The notes under the pieces: generated by a model
Told to the model about the DNA's origin: nothing
The model's database searches: none
What the model saw: the letters and a program-made list of their open reading frames with translations, nothing else
DNA from: Bacteroidales bacterium Bact_07
GTDB lineage: Bacteria > Bacteroidota > Bacteroidia > Bacteroidales > Tenuifilaceae
DNA length: 15,519 bases
Assembly: GCA_001603415.1 (NCBI GenBank)
Contig: LUYY01000041.1
Coordinates: forward strand, 1 to 15,519
Reading direction: 5' to 3'
Made by a program: the position numbers and the translations under genes
Part shown: one piece after another, positions 1-6,191 of the stretch
How positions within the stretch are numbered: the stretch's first letter is position 1
Layout: each line of letters starts with the position of its first letter

Positions 1-70
1 CTCTTGCTCTTTGGCCTATGCAATGCGTGCATCGCTGCTCGCCTGGGATTATCCTTGCTATAAATATTAC

Positions 71-83
71 GCCCCTACGGGGC
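71..83. repeat. short GC hairpin in a degenerate intergenic repeat
   Basis: The arms GCCCC and GGGGC are separated by TAC, inside an AT-rich context (ctataaatattac before it). There is no T-run on either side, so this is not a convincing terminator for the HAD gene that reads toward it. From memory, similar 'GCCCCTACGGGGC' intergenic elements are scattered through many Bacteroidota genomes; that was not checked here. The whole of positions 1-193 looks like non-coding repeat debris. Confidence 0.4.
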
Positions 84-98
84 TGGTAATGTTGGTCG

Positions 99-122
99 TT
101 GTTCGTAACTCTTTGTTCGTAA
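99..122. repeat. direct repeat TTGTTCGTAA, offset 14 bases
   Basis: The ten bases TTGTTCGTAA occur at 99-108 and again at 113-122. The offset of 14 bases is two units of seven, matching the heptamer periodicity of the other intergenic repeats in this window. Confidence 0.5.
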
Positions 123-164
123 AAGAATTACCCGTCATAAAGACTAATGAATCTGAAATCCCTC

Positions 165-191
165 TTTATCCTTTACCCTTTATCCTTGCCC
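165..191. repeat. tandem heptamer repeat TTTAYCC
   Basis: TTTATCC (165-171), TTTACCC (172-178) and TTTATCC (179-185) lie in tandem, followed by a decayed unit TTGCCC. The array ends just downstream of the stop codon of the HAD gene, whose TGA is at 194-196 on the minus strand. Confidence 0.7.
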
Positions 192-193
192 TT

Positions 194-853
194 TCATCCC
201 ACTAATCCCTTAAGCACCTTAACAAGCGGCTGATTCCGATTACCACCTTCGAGGTGTATTGCTTGTATACCCAATTTTTGGGCAGCAGCAACATGCTCAA
301 AAGTATCATCAATAAAAAGAGTTTCCGATGGAACTAATCCATTCTCATCAATTACACGCCGGAAAATTTCTGCTTGAGGTTTTCGGACTCCCATTTCAAA
401 CGATAAGTATGCTTTATGGAATAAATCCTTCAATGCTTTCCCGTATTTTTCAATGAGAATCTGGTTATAGTGATCAAAATGAATAATGTTGGTATTGCTC
501 AGCAGGAAAATGCGGTAATCTCTCCTAAGCAATTCAATTAGTTTTAACCTCTCCAAATCCCAGTCGAGCAGCAAAGCATTCCATGCACTATCGAAATCCC
601 TAGCATTAAGGCTAACTCCAAACATTTGGTTAAAATTTTTCCGGAAGGTATCGGGGCCTATAAGGCCACAATCGAACTGGTTGAAAAGTTCATTGCCACC
701 CGTAAAGGTAGAATAGTCGGACAATCTAATGCCATGTGCCCCAAAGGCTTTAAGGGTCAGGCTGTAGTCGATGTCAAGAACCACACCACCCAAATCGAGG
801 ATTATGTTGCTGATAATCAAATTATCAAGTTCACTTTTTAGGCTATAAGTCAT
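194..853 (-). CDS. HAD-superfamily hydrolase (subfamily IA, YihX-like phosphatase)
   Basis: Predicted 219-residue cytoplasmic haloacid-dehalogenase-fold hydrolase, probably a sugar-phosphate or nucleotide phosphatase. Motif I is ILDLGGVVLD with Asp20 as the likely nucleophile. The usual second Asp of DxD is replaced by Gly, as in the YihX-type DLGG/DLGN group. Motif II is LLSNTN (Ser119), motif III is RKP (Lys158) and motif IV is FIDDT (Asp182, Asp183). The helical cap lies at about residues 30-105. I chose the ATG at 851-853. The open frame extends to 943, but that would overlap the tRNA gene and precede the predicted promoter at 880-910. The gene ends with TGA, showing that TGA is a normal stop in this genome. 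It is transcribed alone, divergent from the tRNA. The fold is certain from the motifs; the substrate cannot be told. Confidence 0.88.
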   Translation of the reverse strand: MTYSLKSELDNLIISNIILDLGGVVLDIDYSLTLKAFGAHGIRLSDYSTFTGGNELFNQFDCGLIGPDTFRKNFNQMFGVSLNARDFDSAWNALLLDWDLERLKLIELLRRDYRIFLLSNTNIIHFDHYNQILIEKYGKALKDLFHKAYLSFEMGVRKPQAEIFRRVIDENGLVPSETLFIDDTFEHVAAAQKLGIQAIHLEGGNRNQPLVKVLKGLVG

Positions 854-869
854 ATTTTTGGCCTTCCTA

Positions 870-901
870 TTTGAAAATTCAAATGCAAATATGTAATTTT
901 G
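870..901 (+). promoter_or_regulatory. predicted promoter of the CAU tRNA
   Basis: TTTG at 870-873, a 20-base spacer and TAATTTTG at 894-901 match the Bacteroidota primary-sigma consensus TTTG-N19-21-TAnnTTTG exactly. Transcription would start at about 908, some 28 bases before the mature tRNA 5' end. It interleaves with the minus-strand promoter at 880-910. Confidence 0.65.
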
Positions 902-910
902 CAAACCAAA
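880..910 (-). promoter_or_regulatory. predicted promoter of the HAD hydrolase gene
   Basis: Read on the minus strand, TTTG (910-907), a 19-base spacer and TGCATTTG (887-880) match the Bacteroidota consensus with one mismatch (TG for TA in the -7 element). The -7 element ends 26 bases before the ATG at 853, which supports that start over the longer open frame. Confidence 0.5.
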
Positions 911-935
911 ATAAAAACAGAGAAAACTGTTTTTT

Positions 936-1009
936 GGGCCCATAGCTCAGCAGGTTAGAGCATCTGACTCATAATCAGAGGGTCGCTGGTTCGAGCCCAG
1001 CTGGGCCCA
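936..1009 (+). tRNA. tRNA with CAU anticodon (tRNA-Ile2 or elongator tRNA-Met)
   Basis: A full cloverleaf can be drawn: acceptor arms 936-942 (GGGCCCA) and 1002-1008 (TGGGCCC), D arm GCTC/GAGC (945-948, 958-961), anticodon stem TCTGA/TCAGA, anticodon CAT at 970-972, variable loop, T arm GCTGG/CCAGC with loop TTCGAGC, discriminator A at 1009. No CCA is encoded. CAU can be elongator Met or the AUA-reading Ile2, whose C34 becomes lysidine by TilS. The acceptor has C4-G69 and C5-G68, as in E. coli tRNA-Ile2 rather than its elongator Met (U4-A69, A5-U68). The sequence GGTCGCTGGTTC also resembles E. coli Ile2. I therefore lean to Ile2, but Bacteroidota identity rules may differ. It is not an initiator: the anticodon stem lacks the three G-C pairs. 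Confidence 0.93.
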
Positions 1010-1010
1010 C

Positions 1011-1034
1011 AAACCGCCACAAGGCGGTTTTTTT
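1011..1034 (+). terminator. Rho-independent terminator of the tRNA
   Basis: AAACCGCC (1011-1018) pairs perfectly with GGCGGTTT (1023-1030) across a 4-base loop and is followed by TTTT. It begins two bases after the tRNA, so the tRNA is a single-gene transcript. Confidence 0.85.
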
Positions 1035-1088
1035 ATTCTCTTCTTTAAAAACCTGCTTAAAAATATAAATTTAAACATCGCGTTTTGG

Positions 1089-1119
1089 TTTGAAGTGTTA
1101 AGCAAATAGTATAAATTTG
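1089..1119 (+). promoter_or_regulatory. predicted promoter of the threonine dehydrogenase gene
   Basis: TTTG (1089-1092), a 19-base spacer and TAAATTTG (1112-1119) match the Bacteroidota consensus perfectly. Transcription from about 1125 would give a leader of roughly 34 bases. A start codon further upstream in the open frame (1117) lies inside the -7 element and is excluded. Confidence 0.7.
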
Positions 1120-1158
1120 CGAAAAATCATAAGTTTAACCCGTTTTAAACACAATAAC

Positions 1159-2124
1159 ATGAAAAATATATTGGTTGTAGGTGCCGGCGGGCAAATTGGT
1201 TCGGAGCTGGTGCCTCATCTTCAAAAGATATACGGTACAACTAATGTGGTGGCAGCCGATGTCAATGCAAGTTGCGCTAATCACTTTCAGAGCGGCCCAT
1301 TCGAAGTACTCGATGCACTGGATGCACAAAAATTTGCCGAAATAGTTAAAAAGTATAAGATTGACACCATTTTCAATCTGGTTGCTTTACTTTCAGCTAC
1401 CGGCGAAAAAAATCCACAGCTGGCATGGAAGATAAACATGGGTGCATTAATGAACTCCTTGGAAATTGCTCGTGAGAACAAATGCGCAGTGTTTACCCCA
1501 AGCTCCATTGGTGCTTTTGGGCCAACTTCGCCCAAGGATAATACACCTCAGGATACCATAATGCGCCCAACCACTGTTTACGGTATTTGCAAGGTTACCG
1601 GCGAGATGCTAAGCGATTATTACTTCCTGAAATACGGTGTTGACACGCGAAGCGTTCGTTTCCCTGGTATTATTTCCAACGTAACCCTGCCCGGAGGCGG
1701 AACTACCGACTATGCAGTGGAGATTTACTATGGTGCTGTTCAGCAGAAGCATTACGTTTGCCCATTACCCGAAGGCACTTACCTCGATATGATGTATATG
1801 CCCGACGCACTCGATGCATGTGTTCAGCTCATGGAAGCCGACCCATCAAAGCTTAAACACCGCAACAGCTTCAACGTTACAGCAATGAGCTTTGAACCCT
1901 CACAAATCTTTGCTGCCATCAAGAAACGCATTCCCGATTTCACCATGGATTACAACATCGACCCCGTTAAGAAAGCCATTGCCGATAGCTGGCCAAACTA
2001 CATGGACGATAGCTGTGCCCGTGAGGAATGGGGTTGGAATCCCAAGTGGAATCTTGAAACCATGACCGATGATATGCTTAAGGTTATTGGCGAAAAATTC
2101 AAGGCCGGATTACTCGCAAAATAA
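1159..2124 (+). CDS. L-threonine 3-dehydrogenase, SDR/epimerase type
   Basis: A 321-residue extended short-chain dehydrogenase. It is predicted to oxidise L-threonine to 2-amino-3-oxobutyrate with NAD+, the first step of threonine breakdown to glycine and acetyl-CoA. The Rossmann NAD motif is VVGAGGQIG (residues 6-14), Asp34 follows beta-2, PSSIGAFG (114-121) holds the active-site Ser, and YGICK (141-145) holds the catalytic Tyr and Lys. LLSATGEKNPQLAW (77-90) and LPGGGTTDYAVEIYYG (177-192) are typical of the GalE-like threonine dehydrogenases known from Flavobacterium/Cytophaga, not the zinc-dependent Tdh. The partner ligase gene kbl is not in the window. I start at the ATG at 1159, downstream of the predicted promoter. 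The gene is monocistronic, between a tRNA terminator and its own terminator. A related nucleotide-sugar epimerase is the alternative, but these motifs argue against it. Confidence 0.9.
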   Translation: MKNILVVGAGGQIGSELVPHLQKIYGTTNVVAADVNASCANHFQSGPFEVLDALDAQKFAEIVKKYKIDTIFNLVALLSATGEKNPQLAWKINMGALMNSLEIARENKCAVFTPSSIGAFGPTSPKDNTPQDTIMRPTTVYGICKVTGEMLSDYYFLKYGVDTRSVRFPGIISNVTLPGGGTTDYAVEIYYGAVQQKHYVCPLPEGTYLDMMYMPDALDACVQLMEADPSKLKHRNSFNVTAMSFEPSQIFAAIKKRIPDFTMDYNIDPVKKAIADSWPNYMDDSCAREEWGWNPKWNLETMTDDMLKVIGEKFKAGLLAK

Positions 2125-2146
2125 ATAAAGTAAAAAATGATATGGT

Positions 2147-2172
2147 AAAGGAGGCATAAAGCCTCCTTTTTT
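2147..2172 (+). terminator. Rho-independent terminator of the threonine dehydrogenase gene
   Basis: AAAGGAGGC (2147-2155) pairs perfectly with GCCTCCTTT (2161-2169) across a 5-base loop, then a T-run to 2172. It lies between convergent genes. The T-run touches the stop codon of the minus-strand gene (2171-2173). The minus strand has no T-run after the stem, so it works mainly in the plus direction. Confidence 0.88.
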
Positions 2173-2875
2173 ATTCTAAACCGGTATCGCGTTTCACCAT
2201 TCTGATATAGTAGTCCTTATTGGGTAAGGCTGAAGCTTTAAGCAGGTTAAGCCAGTAGCCTGCTGTAAGATTATCCCCCTTTGCATGGTAAATCATAACC
2301 AAATGGTAGAATGCATATCCATAAACATGGGTTGGATTTGCGGGTATTTCTTCAACAACCTTACTAAAACTCTCAATGGCTTGGGATATATCGTTTTTAG
2401 TGTAATACTCCATACCCTTATTAAACAGCCGTATATCGGAGTTTAGCTTATTACTTAGAATTACCCCCTTAAAAAAGAAACAAGCCTTATTGCAATCCTC
2501 AACCAGATTGATGCTATTGAGATTTTTAGGAATTGGAGGGAAAACAAGGGTAAACGAGAGTGTTTCGCCCTTTCGGTCAAAGTTATGGGTTTCCGGGCAA
2601 GTAGGAATGCCCCGGAAACCTACCCGGTAATAGCGTTGATGGGTATTCAGGTTCTCGATATAGATATTCCTATCGGCACAAAACCATCCGTCCTTATCGG
2701 CATTGTTAACAACAGTGAGGTTAACTACAGTTGAATCGGGAAATAAAAGAATGCTCTCAATGGTAAGTTCCGGATGCGAGAGCTCCGCAGCAAAGGGTTT
2801 TTCAACTATGGTTTGCGATACTCCCAAAAAAGGAAGCAAAAGCAAAAGCAATACTGCAGCTGTTTTTGGATGCAT
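2171..2875 (-). CDS. exported hypothetical protein with a C-terminal TPR-like segment
   Basis: A 234-residue protein of unknown function. Residues 1-20 are a clear Sec signal peptide: a basic start, a Leu-rich core (VLLLLLLPFLG) and a probable cut after VSQ. There is no lipobox Cys, so it is probably a soluble periplasmic or secreted protein. Residues about 25-150 look like a beta-rich domain with several Cys that could form disulfides. Residues about 152-220 contain helical repeats resembling tetratricopeptides (FNKGMEYYTKNDISQAIESF, then AFYHLVMIYHAKGDNLTAGYWL). It lies downstream of and parallel to the FadL-family gene. However, the ATG is only about four bases after that gene's terminator T-run, so its promoter or ribosome-binding region must overlap the terminator or depend on readthrough. 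I could not assign a family. Confidence 0.75.
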   Translation of the reverse strand: MHPKTAAVLLLLLLPFLGVSQTIVEKPFAAELSHPELTIESILLFPDSTVVNLTVVNNADKDGWFCADRNIYIENLNTHQRYYRVGFRGIPTCPETHNFDRKGETLSFTLVFPPIPKNLNSINLVEDCNKACFFFKGVILSNKLNSDIRLFNKGMEYYTKNDISQAIESFSKVVEEIPANPTHVYGYAFYHLVMIYHAKGDNLTAGYWLNLLKASALPNKDYYIRMVKRDTGLE

Positions 2876-2879
2876 ACTG

Positions 2880-2914
2880 AAAAAATTTAGGGGTTGAAAA
2901 TCAACCCCTAAATT
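2880..2914 (-). terminator. strong Rho-independent terminator after the FadL-family gene
   Basis: A perfect 14-base-pair stem: AATTTAGGGGTTGA (2884-2897, plus strand) pairs with TCAACCCCTAAATT (2901-2914) across a 3-base loop. On the minus strand it runs into T residues (2883-2880). It stands 20 bases after the FadL-gene stop and almost on the start codon of the next gene (2875). Confidence 0.88.
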
Positions 2915-2933
2915 AGAATAAAATAACGAGTTA

Positions 2934-3767
2934 TTAGAACTTATAGGCAGCTCCTATCGAAAAAAGAACATTAGTTCTGTTATAGGTTTCAATTGCCGAA
3001 GGTATGCCATATGTGCTATAGTCAATCGATTTTGCATCGGAATTGTACATGGTAAACAATCCGGCAAGTTCAAGCGATAGGTTATCGTTTACTTTGAACA
3101 TACCGCCAAAACCCACAGTATTTGAAGTTAAACTATGAGTCAAATCGGTTTGAAAACCTTTACCCACACCGGTTTTAGCGTATAGGTAACCTGCTGAAAC
3201 TAAGATTCTATCGGTGATATCATACTCTAATCCGGCTGCTATTTCGTAAAGGTTACCTTCAATATCCTTTTTAACGCCGGGAGCACTCTCAATAACAGCA
3301 TCTTTATCGAAGTAGTAATGGAATCCACTTGCCAAGCGTAAGGATTGTAAAATTTTATATTCGAAACCGGCCGAGAAAATCGCAGGTATATCGTAGCGGA
3401 GTTTTCCTCCATCGGGGAATAGGCCAGTGCCATCAACTTTAGTATCGTTGGTTAAAGTGAGTTTTGTACGGAATTCATACTTAAGCCCAATATTGAGCTT
3501 TTCACCAAAGGTAAAGTTTGCACCAACGATAGGAGTATAACCTGTTCCGGTTTGAATGGCATCAACTTCTTTATCAGAAGTTGCAGTGGCATTTGCTGCC
3601 ATGGCTGCAGATTTTTGGGCAAATACCGGTGCGGCAGCATCAAGAGTTGCTTGAGCTGTTTGAATATCAATTGAGCTCAGCTGGGATTGAGGTACTCCAG
3701 CCGCAACAAGAAGACCTGAAATTTGCGTTATCTGCTCATTAGTTAAACCCACGCTTGTTCCATTCAC
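2934..3767 (-). CDS. FadL-family protein, C-terminal part (after the in-frame TGA)
   Basis: The remaining 277 codons if counted from a GTG at 3767-3765; six codons (GGSTLL) separate that GTG from the TGA. There is no signal peptide and the GTG has no visible ribosome-binding site, so independent translation is doubtful. The first about 85 residues are a low-complexity Ala/Gln-rich insertion (AQATLDAAAPVFAQKSAAMAANATATS). Then barrel strands resume with TGYTPIVGANFTFGEKLNIGLKYEF-type alternation, ending in SIGAAYKF with the C-terminal Phe typical of outer-membrane barrels. Gene ends TAA TAA. Confidence 0.5.
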   Translation of the reverse strand: MNGTSVGLTNEQITQISGLLVAAGVPQSQLSSIDIQTAQATLDAAAPVFAQKSAAMAANATATSDKEVDAIQTGTGYTPIVGANFTFGEKLNIGLKYEFRTKLTLTNDTKVDGTGLFPDGGKLRYDIPAIFSAGFEYKILQSLRLASGFHYYFDKDAVIESAPGVKKDIEGNLYEIAAGLEYDITDRILVSAGYLYAKTGVGKGFQTDLTHSLTSNTVGFGGMFKVNDNLSLELAGLFTMYNSDAKSIDYSTYGIPSAIETYNRTNVLFSIGAAYKF

Positions 3768-3785
3768 TAATAGTGTTGAACCGCC

Positions 3786-4562
3786 TCATCCGCTAACAAT
3801 TGGTTGTAAACCGTTATAGTAACTGGTTGCACCGGCCGACCACTCACTAAGAGTATTTGCTGCATCGGTAAAAAATTGTGTAGCCGGAACCATGTTAACA
3901 CCATTGTAATTAGGACCAAAAGCAGGTTGGTTTGGATTGATAAGAATGTTCTTTAAATAACCGGTGTAAGTATTTTTAGCAAAAATAGCACGTGCACCAA
4001 CTGAAAGTGAAATCATATCGTTGATAGCATAGCTGGCATTAACCTGCGCACCCCAAAAAACGCTTGATCCATCAAAGTTAATATCGGCAGAATATTTATT
4101 TGTTGGGATTCCGTTTGCAGTTAAACTTGCTGGAATTACTGATACCGGAATTTCAAAACTGGGTAACCCCGTGTTATACTTTGCTGAACCACCTCCTGCA
4201 TTTGGTTGAACACCAAAGCCTAAGGCCAATTTGTCTTTCTTGTAAACTGCATAAAAATCGGGAAAGAGAGGCGCAGTAACATCACCTACATACTTAGATT
4301 CATTCAAAAATGGAAATTTGTTTTCGATGGTTTTCTTCTGAAAAATTGTTTGGTTACTCAAATAAAGATGAAACCCATTTTCCATTTTAACTAATCCGGC
4401 TGGATTAAAATAAACTGCATCGATACTGGTAGATGCATCACGTGCAAGCATACGTACATACGTTGCACTCTGATTTGTGTTGGTTACAATACCACCGGCC
4501 ATTACCAACGTAGTAAAACCGGTTGCAATAAGGGTAAGTAATTGTTTTCTCATACTTCTCAT
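3786..4562 (-). CDS. FadL-family protein, N-terminal part (up to the in-frame TGA)
   Basis: Residues 1-258 of the interrupted gene. A signal peptide covers roughly residues 1-22 (RKQLLTLIATGFTTLVMAG). The N-terminal plug region follows, with the family hallmark VYFNPAGLVKMENGFHLYLSNQTIFQ at about residues 50-75, where NPAG is the conserved FadL signature. Then come alternating beta strands typical of the barrel (LALGFGVQPNAGGG, SVFWGAQVNASYAINDMISLSVGARAIF). On its own it lacks the C-terminal strands and the terminal Phe needed for BAM-dependent insertion, so the truncated product is unlikely to be functional. ATG at 4562 is taken as the start; a second Met at 4553 also gives a good signal peptide. 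Confidence 0.7.
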   Translation of the reverse strand: MRSMRKQLLTLIATGFTTLVMAGGIVTNTNQSATYVRMLARDASTSIDAVYFNPAGLVKMENGFHLYLSNQTIFQKKTIENKFPFLNESKYVGDVTAPLFPDFYAVYKKDKLALGFGVQPNAGGGSAKYNTGLPSFEIPVSVIPASLTANGIPTNKYSADINFDGSSVFWGAQVNASYAINDMISLSVGARAIFAKNTYTGYLKNILINPNQPAFGPNYNGVNMVPATQFFTDAANTLSEWSAGATSYYNGLQPIVSG

Positions 4563-4632
4563 TGTTTAGGTTAGTAATAGATGTATTTTTATTTAAACGT
4601 TTGTATTATACAATGGTTTTAAAACGGGATGC

Positions 4633-4661
4633 AAAAAACTCCCTCCGAAAAGCCAAAGGAG
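4633..4661 (-). terminator. possible Rho-independent terminator, upstream of the FadL-family gene
   Basis: Read on the minus strand: CTCCTTT (4661-4655), a 9-base loop, GAGGGAG (4645-4639), then TTTTTT (4638-4633). The stem has seven pairs, two of them G-U. It points the same way as the FadL gene and lies about 70 bases before its start, so it would end some transcript from 4670 or above rather than any annotated gene. Confidence 0.5.
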
Positions 4662-5026
4662 AAAAAATCAATTCCTTAAATACTGATTTAAAAAGCCCTG
4701 TTCAAGGCCAAGGTTGAGATGGCTTCCTCCATTAAAGAAGAACTCGAAACCGACTGGTAGAATTCTATTCCCTTTGCGACTGTTTGAGGCTGAAAAAATT
4801 CCTATTTTTTGCTTGATGCGCATAATAAGCCCGTGCAGCGGTTTGCTTAGCAATCGCTTTACAAGGGTGAAATATGCTACTATTGCCAGATAAATTCTTG
4901 CCCTGCGCATCGAGTAGGGAATATTTGGTGCTAATATAGATAATTATCGATATATTTTCAACTTTCATTATTTTTTGCCAAGATAAATTCGGTAAATTTC
5001 TATTCCTTTTGCTAAATTGCATGAAT

Positions 5027-5034
5027 TAAATTTG
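5027..5034 (+). promoter_or_regulatory. possible -7 element of the C1B peptidase gene
   Basis: TAAATTTG matches TAnnTTTG exactly, but no TTTG is found 19-21 bases upstream (the nearest, 5008-5011, is only 15 bases away). If it is used, transcription would start at about 5040, giving a nearly leaderless mRNA for the ATG at 5042. Confidence 0.35.
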
Positions 5035-5041
5035 TTAAAGC

Positions 5042-6190
5042 ATGATCCGAAAAATTATTCCACTTTTCCTGCTGGCATTTGCCCAGACAGCTGTTTCACA
5101 AACCGACAACTTCCAGTTTACCGTAAAAGTAGAAATACCCACATCACCTGTTAAGGATCAGCAGCGCACAGGCACCTGCTGGAGCTTTGCAACCACCTCG
5201 TTTGTTGAAACCGAGTTAATACGAATGGGACAACCCGTTTTTGATATCTCCGAGATGTACTTTGTTCGCTTTGCCTATGAGGCAAAAGCGCAAAACTATA
5301 TTAGATTCCAGGGGGCTAATAATTTCGGGCAGGGTGGTCAGGCCCACGATGTGATGAATATTATCCGACAGCATGGCATGGTTACCGAAAAGGAATATCC
5401 AGGGTTAAACTACGGCTCCGATGTTCACGCCCACTCAGAGCTTGAGGCAGTTCTGAAAAGTTTCCTCGATGCTGTTGTAAAAAATCCCAACAAAAAATTA
5501 TCAACCGCATGGTTTCCTGCATACCGAAGCATACTTGATGCCTACCTGGGCGCAGTTCCCGATAAGGAAAATTCTCCTCTATCGAAAGTTCCCTTTAAGC
5601 CTGACGATTACATTGAGATAACCTCATTCAATCATCATCCATTTTACCAAAAGGTATCGCTTGAGATTCCCGATAACTGGTCGCACGACCAATACTACAA
5701 TATTCCTCTCGACGAGATGATGCAGGTGATAGTTTACGCCCTAAATAATGGCTATTCGGTATGCTGGGACGGCGATGTGAGTGAGAAAAGTTTTGCTTAC
5801 CGCAAAGGGGTTGCATTGTTGCCGGTTAGTAAAATAGATGAGGTAACTGGTTCCGACAAGGAACGATGGATTGGAATATCGGAAAAGGATTTTGCATCAC
5901 GCATGGCCAATTTCGATTCGCCTGTTCCTGAAATCACTGTTAACCAGGAAAACCGACAGGCAAACTTTGATAACCTAACCTCAACCGACGACCATCTGAT
6001 GCATATCACAGGATGGGCCACCGATCAGTACGGGAAAATATACTTTTTGACTAAGAACAGCTGGGGGACTGAGGGCGTTTACAATGGGTATTTGTATATG
6101 TCGGAACCCTATGTGCGCATGAAAACCATAGCTATTATGGTTCATAGGAATGCTATTCCGGCAGACATTCGAAAACGATTGGGGTTATAG
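5042..6190 (+). CDS. exported C1B-family cysteine aminopeptidase (bleomycin-hydrolase/PepC-like)
   Basis: A 382-residue papain-fold cysteine peptidase predicted to trim peptides outside the cytoplasm. Residues 1-20 form a Sec signal peptide (IIPLFLLAFAQTAVSQ). The mature N-terminus carries VKDQQRTGTCWSFA, with oxyanion-hole Gln40 and nucleophile Cys46. The catalytic His is in DDHLMHITGW (His318) and the Asn in TKNSWG (Asn339), so the triad is complete. The long insert between Cys and His and the order of motifs fit the C1B bleomycin hydrolase/aminopeptidase C branch rather than plain papain. Most characterised C1B enzymes are cytosolic and about 440-470 residues; this one is shorter and exported, as seen in Bacteroidota. 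It converges with the next gene, with one base between the stop codons, so any terminator would lie in the opposite coding region. Fold and catalysis are secure; substrate unknown. Confidence 0.9.
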   Translation: MIRKIIPLFLLAFAQTAVSQTDNFQFTVKVEIPTSPVKDQQRTGTCWSFATTSFVETELIRMGQPVFDISEMYFVRFAYEAKAQNYIRFQGANNFGQGGQAHDVMNIIRQHGMVTEKEYPGLNYGSDVHAHSELEAVLKSFLDAVVKNPNKKLSTAWFPAYRSILDAYLGAVPDKENSPLSKVPFKPDDYIEITSFNHHPFYQKVSLEIPDNWSHDQYYNIPLDEMMQVIVYALNNGYSVCWDGDVSEKSFAYRKGVALLPVSKIDEVTGSDKERWIGISEKDFASRMANFDSPVPEITVNQENRQANFDNLTSTDDHLMHITGWATDQYGKIYFLTKNSWGTEGVYNGYLYMSEPYVRMKTIAIMVHRNAIPADIRKRLGL

Positions 6191-6191
6191 G

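Larger units (their letters stand above)
2934..4562 (-). pseudogene. FadL/OmpP1-family outer-membrane transporter interrupted by an in-frame TGA
   Basis: One continuous frame of 543 codons, broken only by a TGA at 3788-3786 (codon 259). The 5' part ends ...LQPIVSG, then TGA, then GGSTLLVNGTSVGL continues in the same frame with no insertion or deletion. The two halves together make a normal-length FadL/OMPP1/TodX beta-barrel, a family that imports long-chain fatty acids or other hydrophobic compounds. The stop falls in a Gly-rich, Ala-rich stretch that is probably an extracellular-loop insertion. GGA (Gly) to TGA by one G-to-T change would restore a run of four Gly. Neither half shows other damage, so the break is recent, a sequencing error, or read through. 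TGA is used as a true stop by the HAD and GNAT genes here, so the code is not reassigned. No consensus promoter was recognised upstream. Confidence 0.8.
4563..5041. other. 479-base intergenic region with a possible unannotated minus-strand transcript
   Basis: No recognised gene lies here. On the minus strand an 80-codon open frame (4910-4668) starts MRRARIYLAIVAYF and ends seven bases before a terminator-like hairpin (4661-4633). A second minus frame (5022-4765) overlaps it. Neither has a recognisable domain, and having two overlapping plausible frames argues against a real protein. A hairpin (4837-4858, AGCG...CGCT with TTGC/GCAA, one bulge) suggests structured RNA instead. It could be a small RNA, a small gene, or an old repeat. 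No minus-strand TAnnTTTG promoter was found. The 3' end carries the upstream region of the peptidase gene. Confidence 0.35.

Noticed and set aside
71..83. Terminator for the HAD hydrolase gene
   Set aside because: Five-pair stem without a T-run, more than 100 bases from the stop codon.
626..841. 71-codon plus-strand frame
   Set aside because: Entirely antisense to the HAD hydrolase, which has all four catalytic motifs.
3786..3788. TGA reassigned to an amino acid, or selenocysteine
   Set aside because: The HAD and GNAT genes use TGA as their final stop, and every other gene lacks internal TGA. The only downstream hairpin is a 4-pair stem without bacterial SECIS features.
4945..4952. TATCGATA (also at 7214-7221) as a shared operator with the pgk palindrome
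   Set aside because: Only the ATCGAT core is shared, and ATCGAT also occurs repeatedly inside coding sequence here, so it is probably a common word.
4668..5022. Two overlapping minus-strand frames as protein genes
   Set aside because: No recognisable domain, no promoter match, and both frames cannot easily be real; kept only as an unexplained region.
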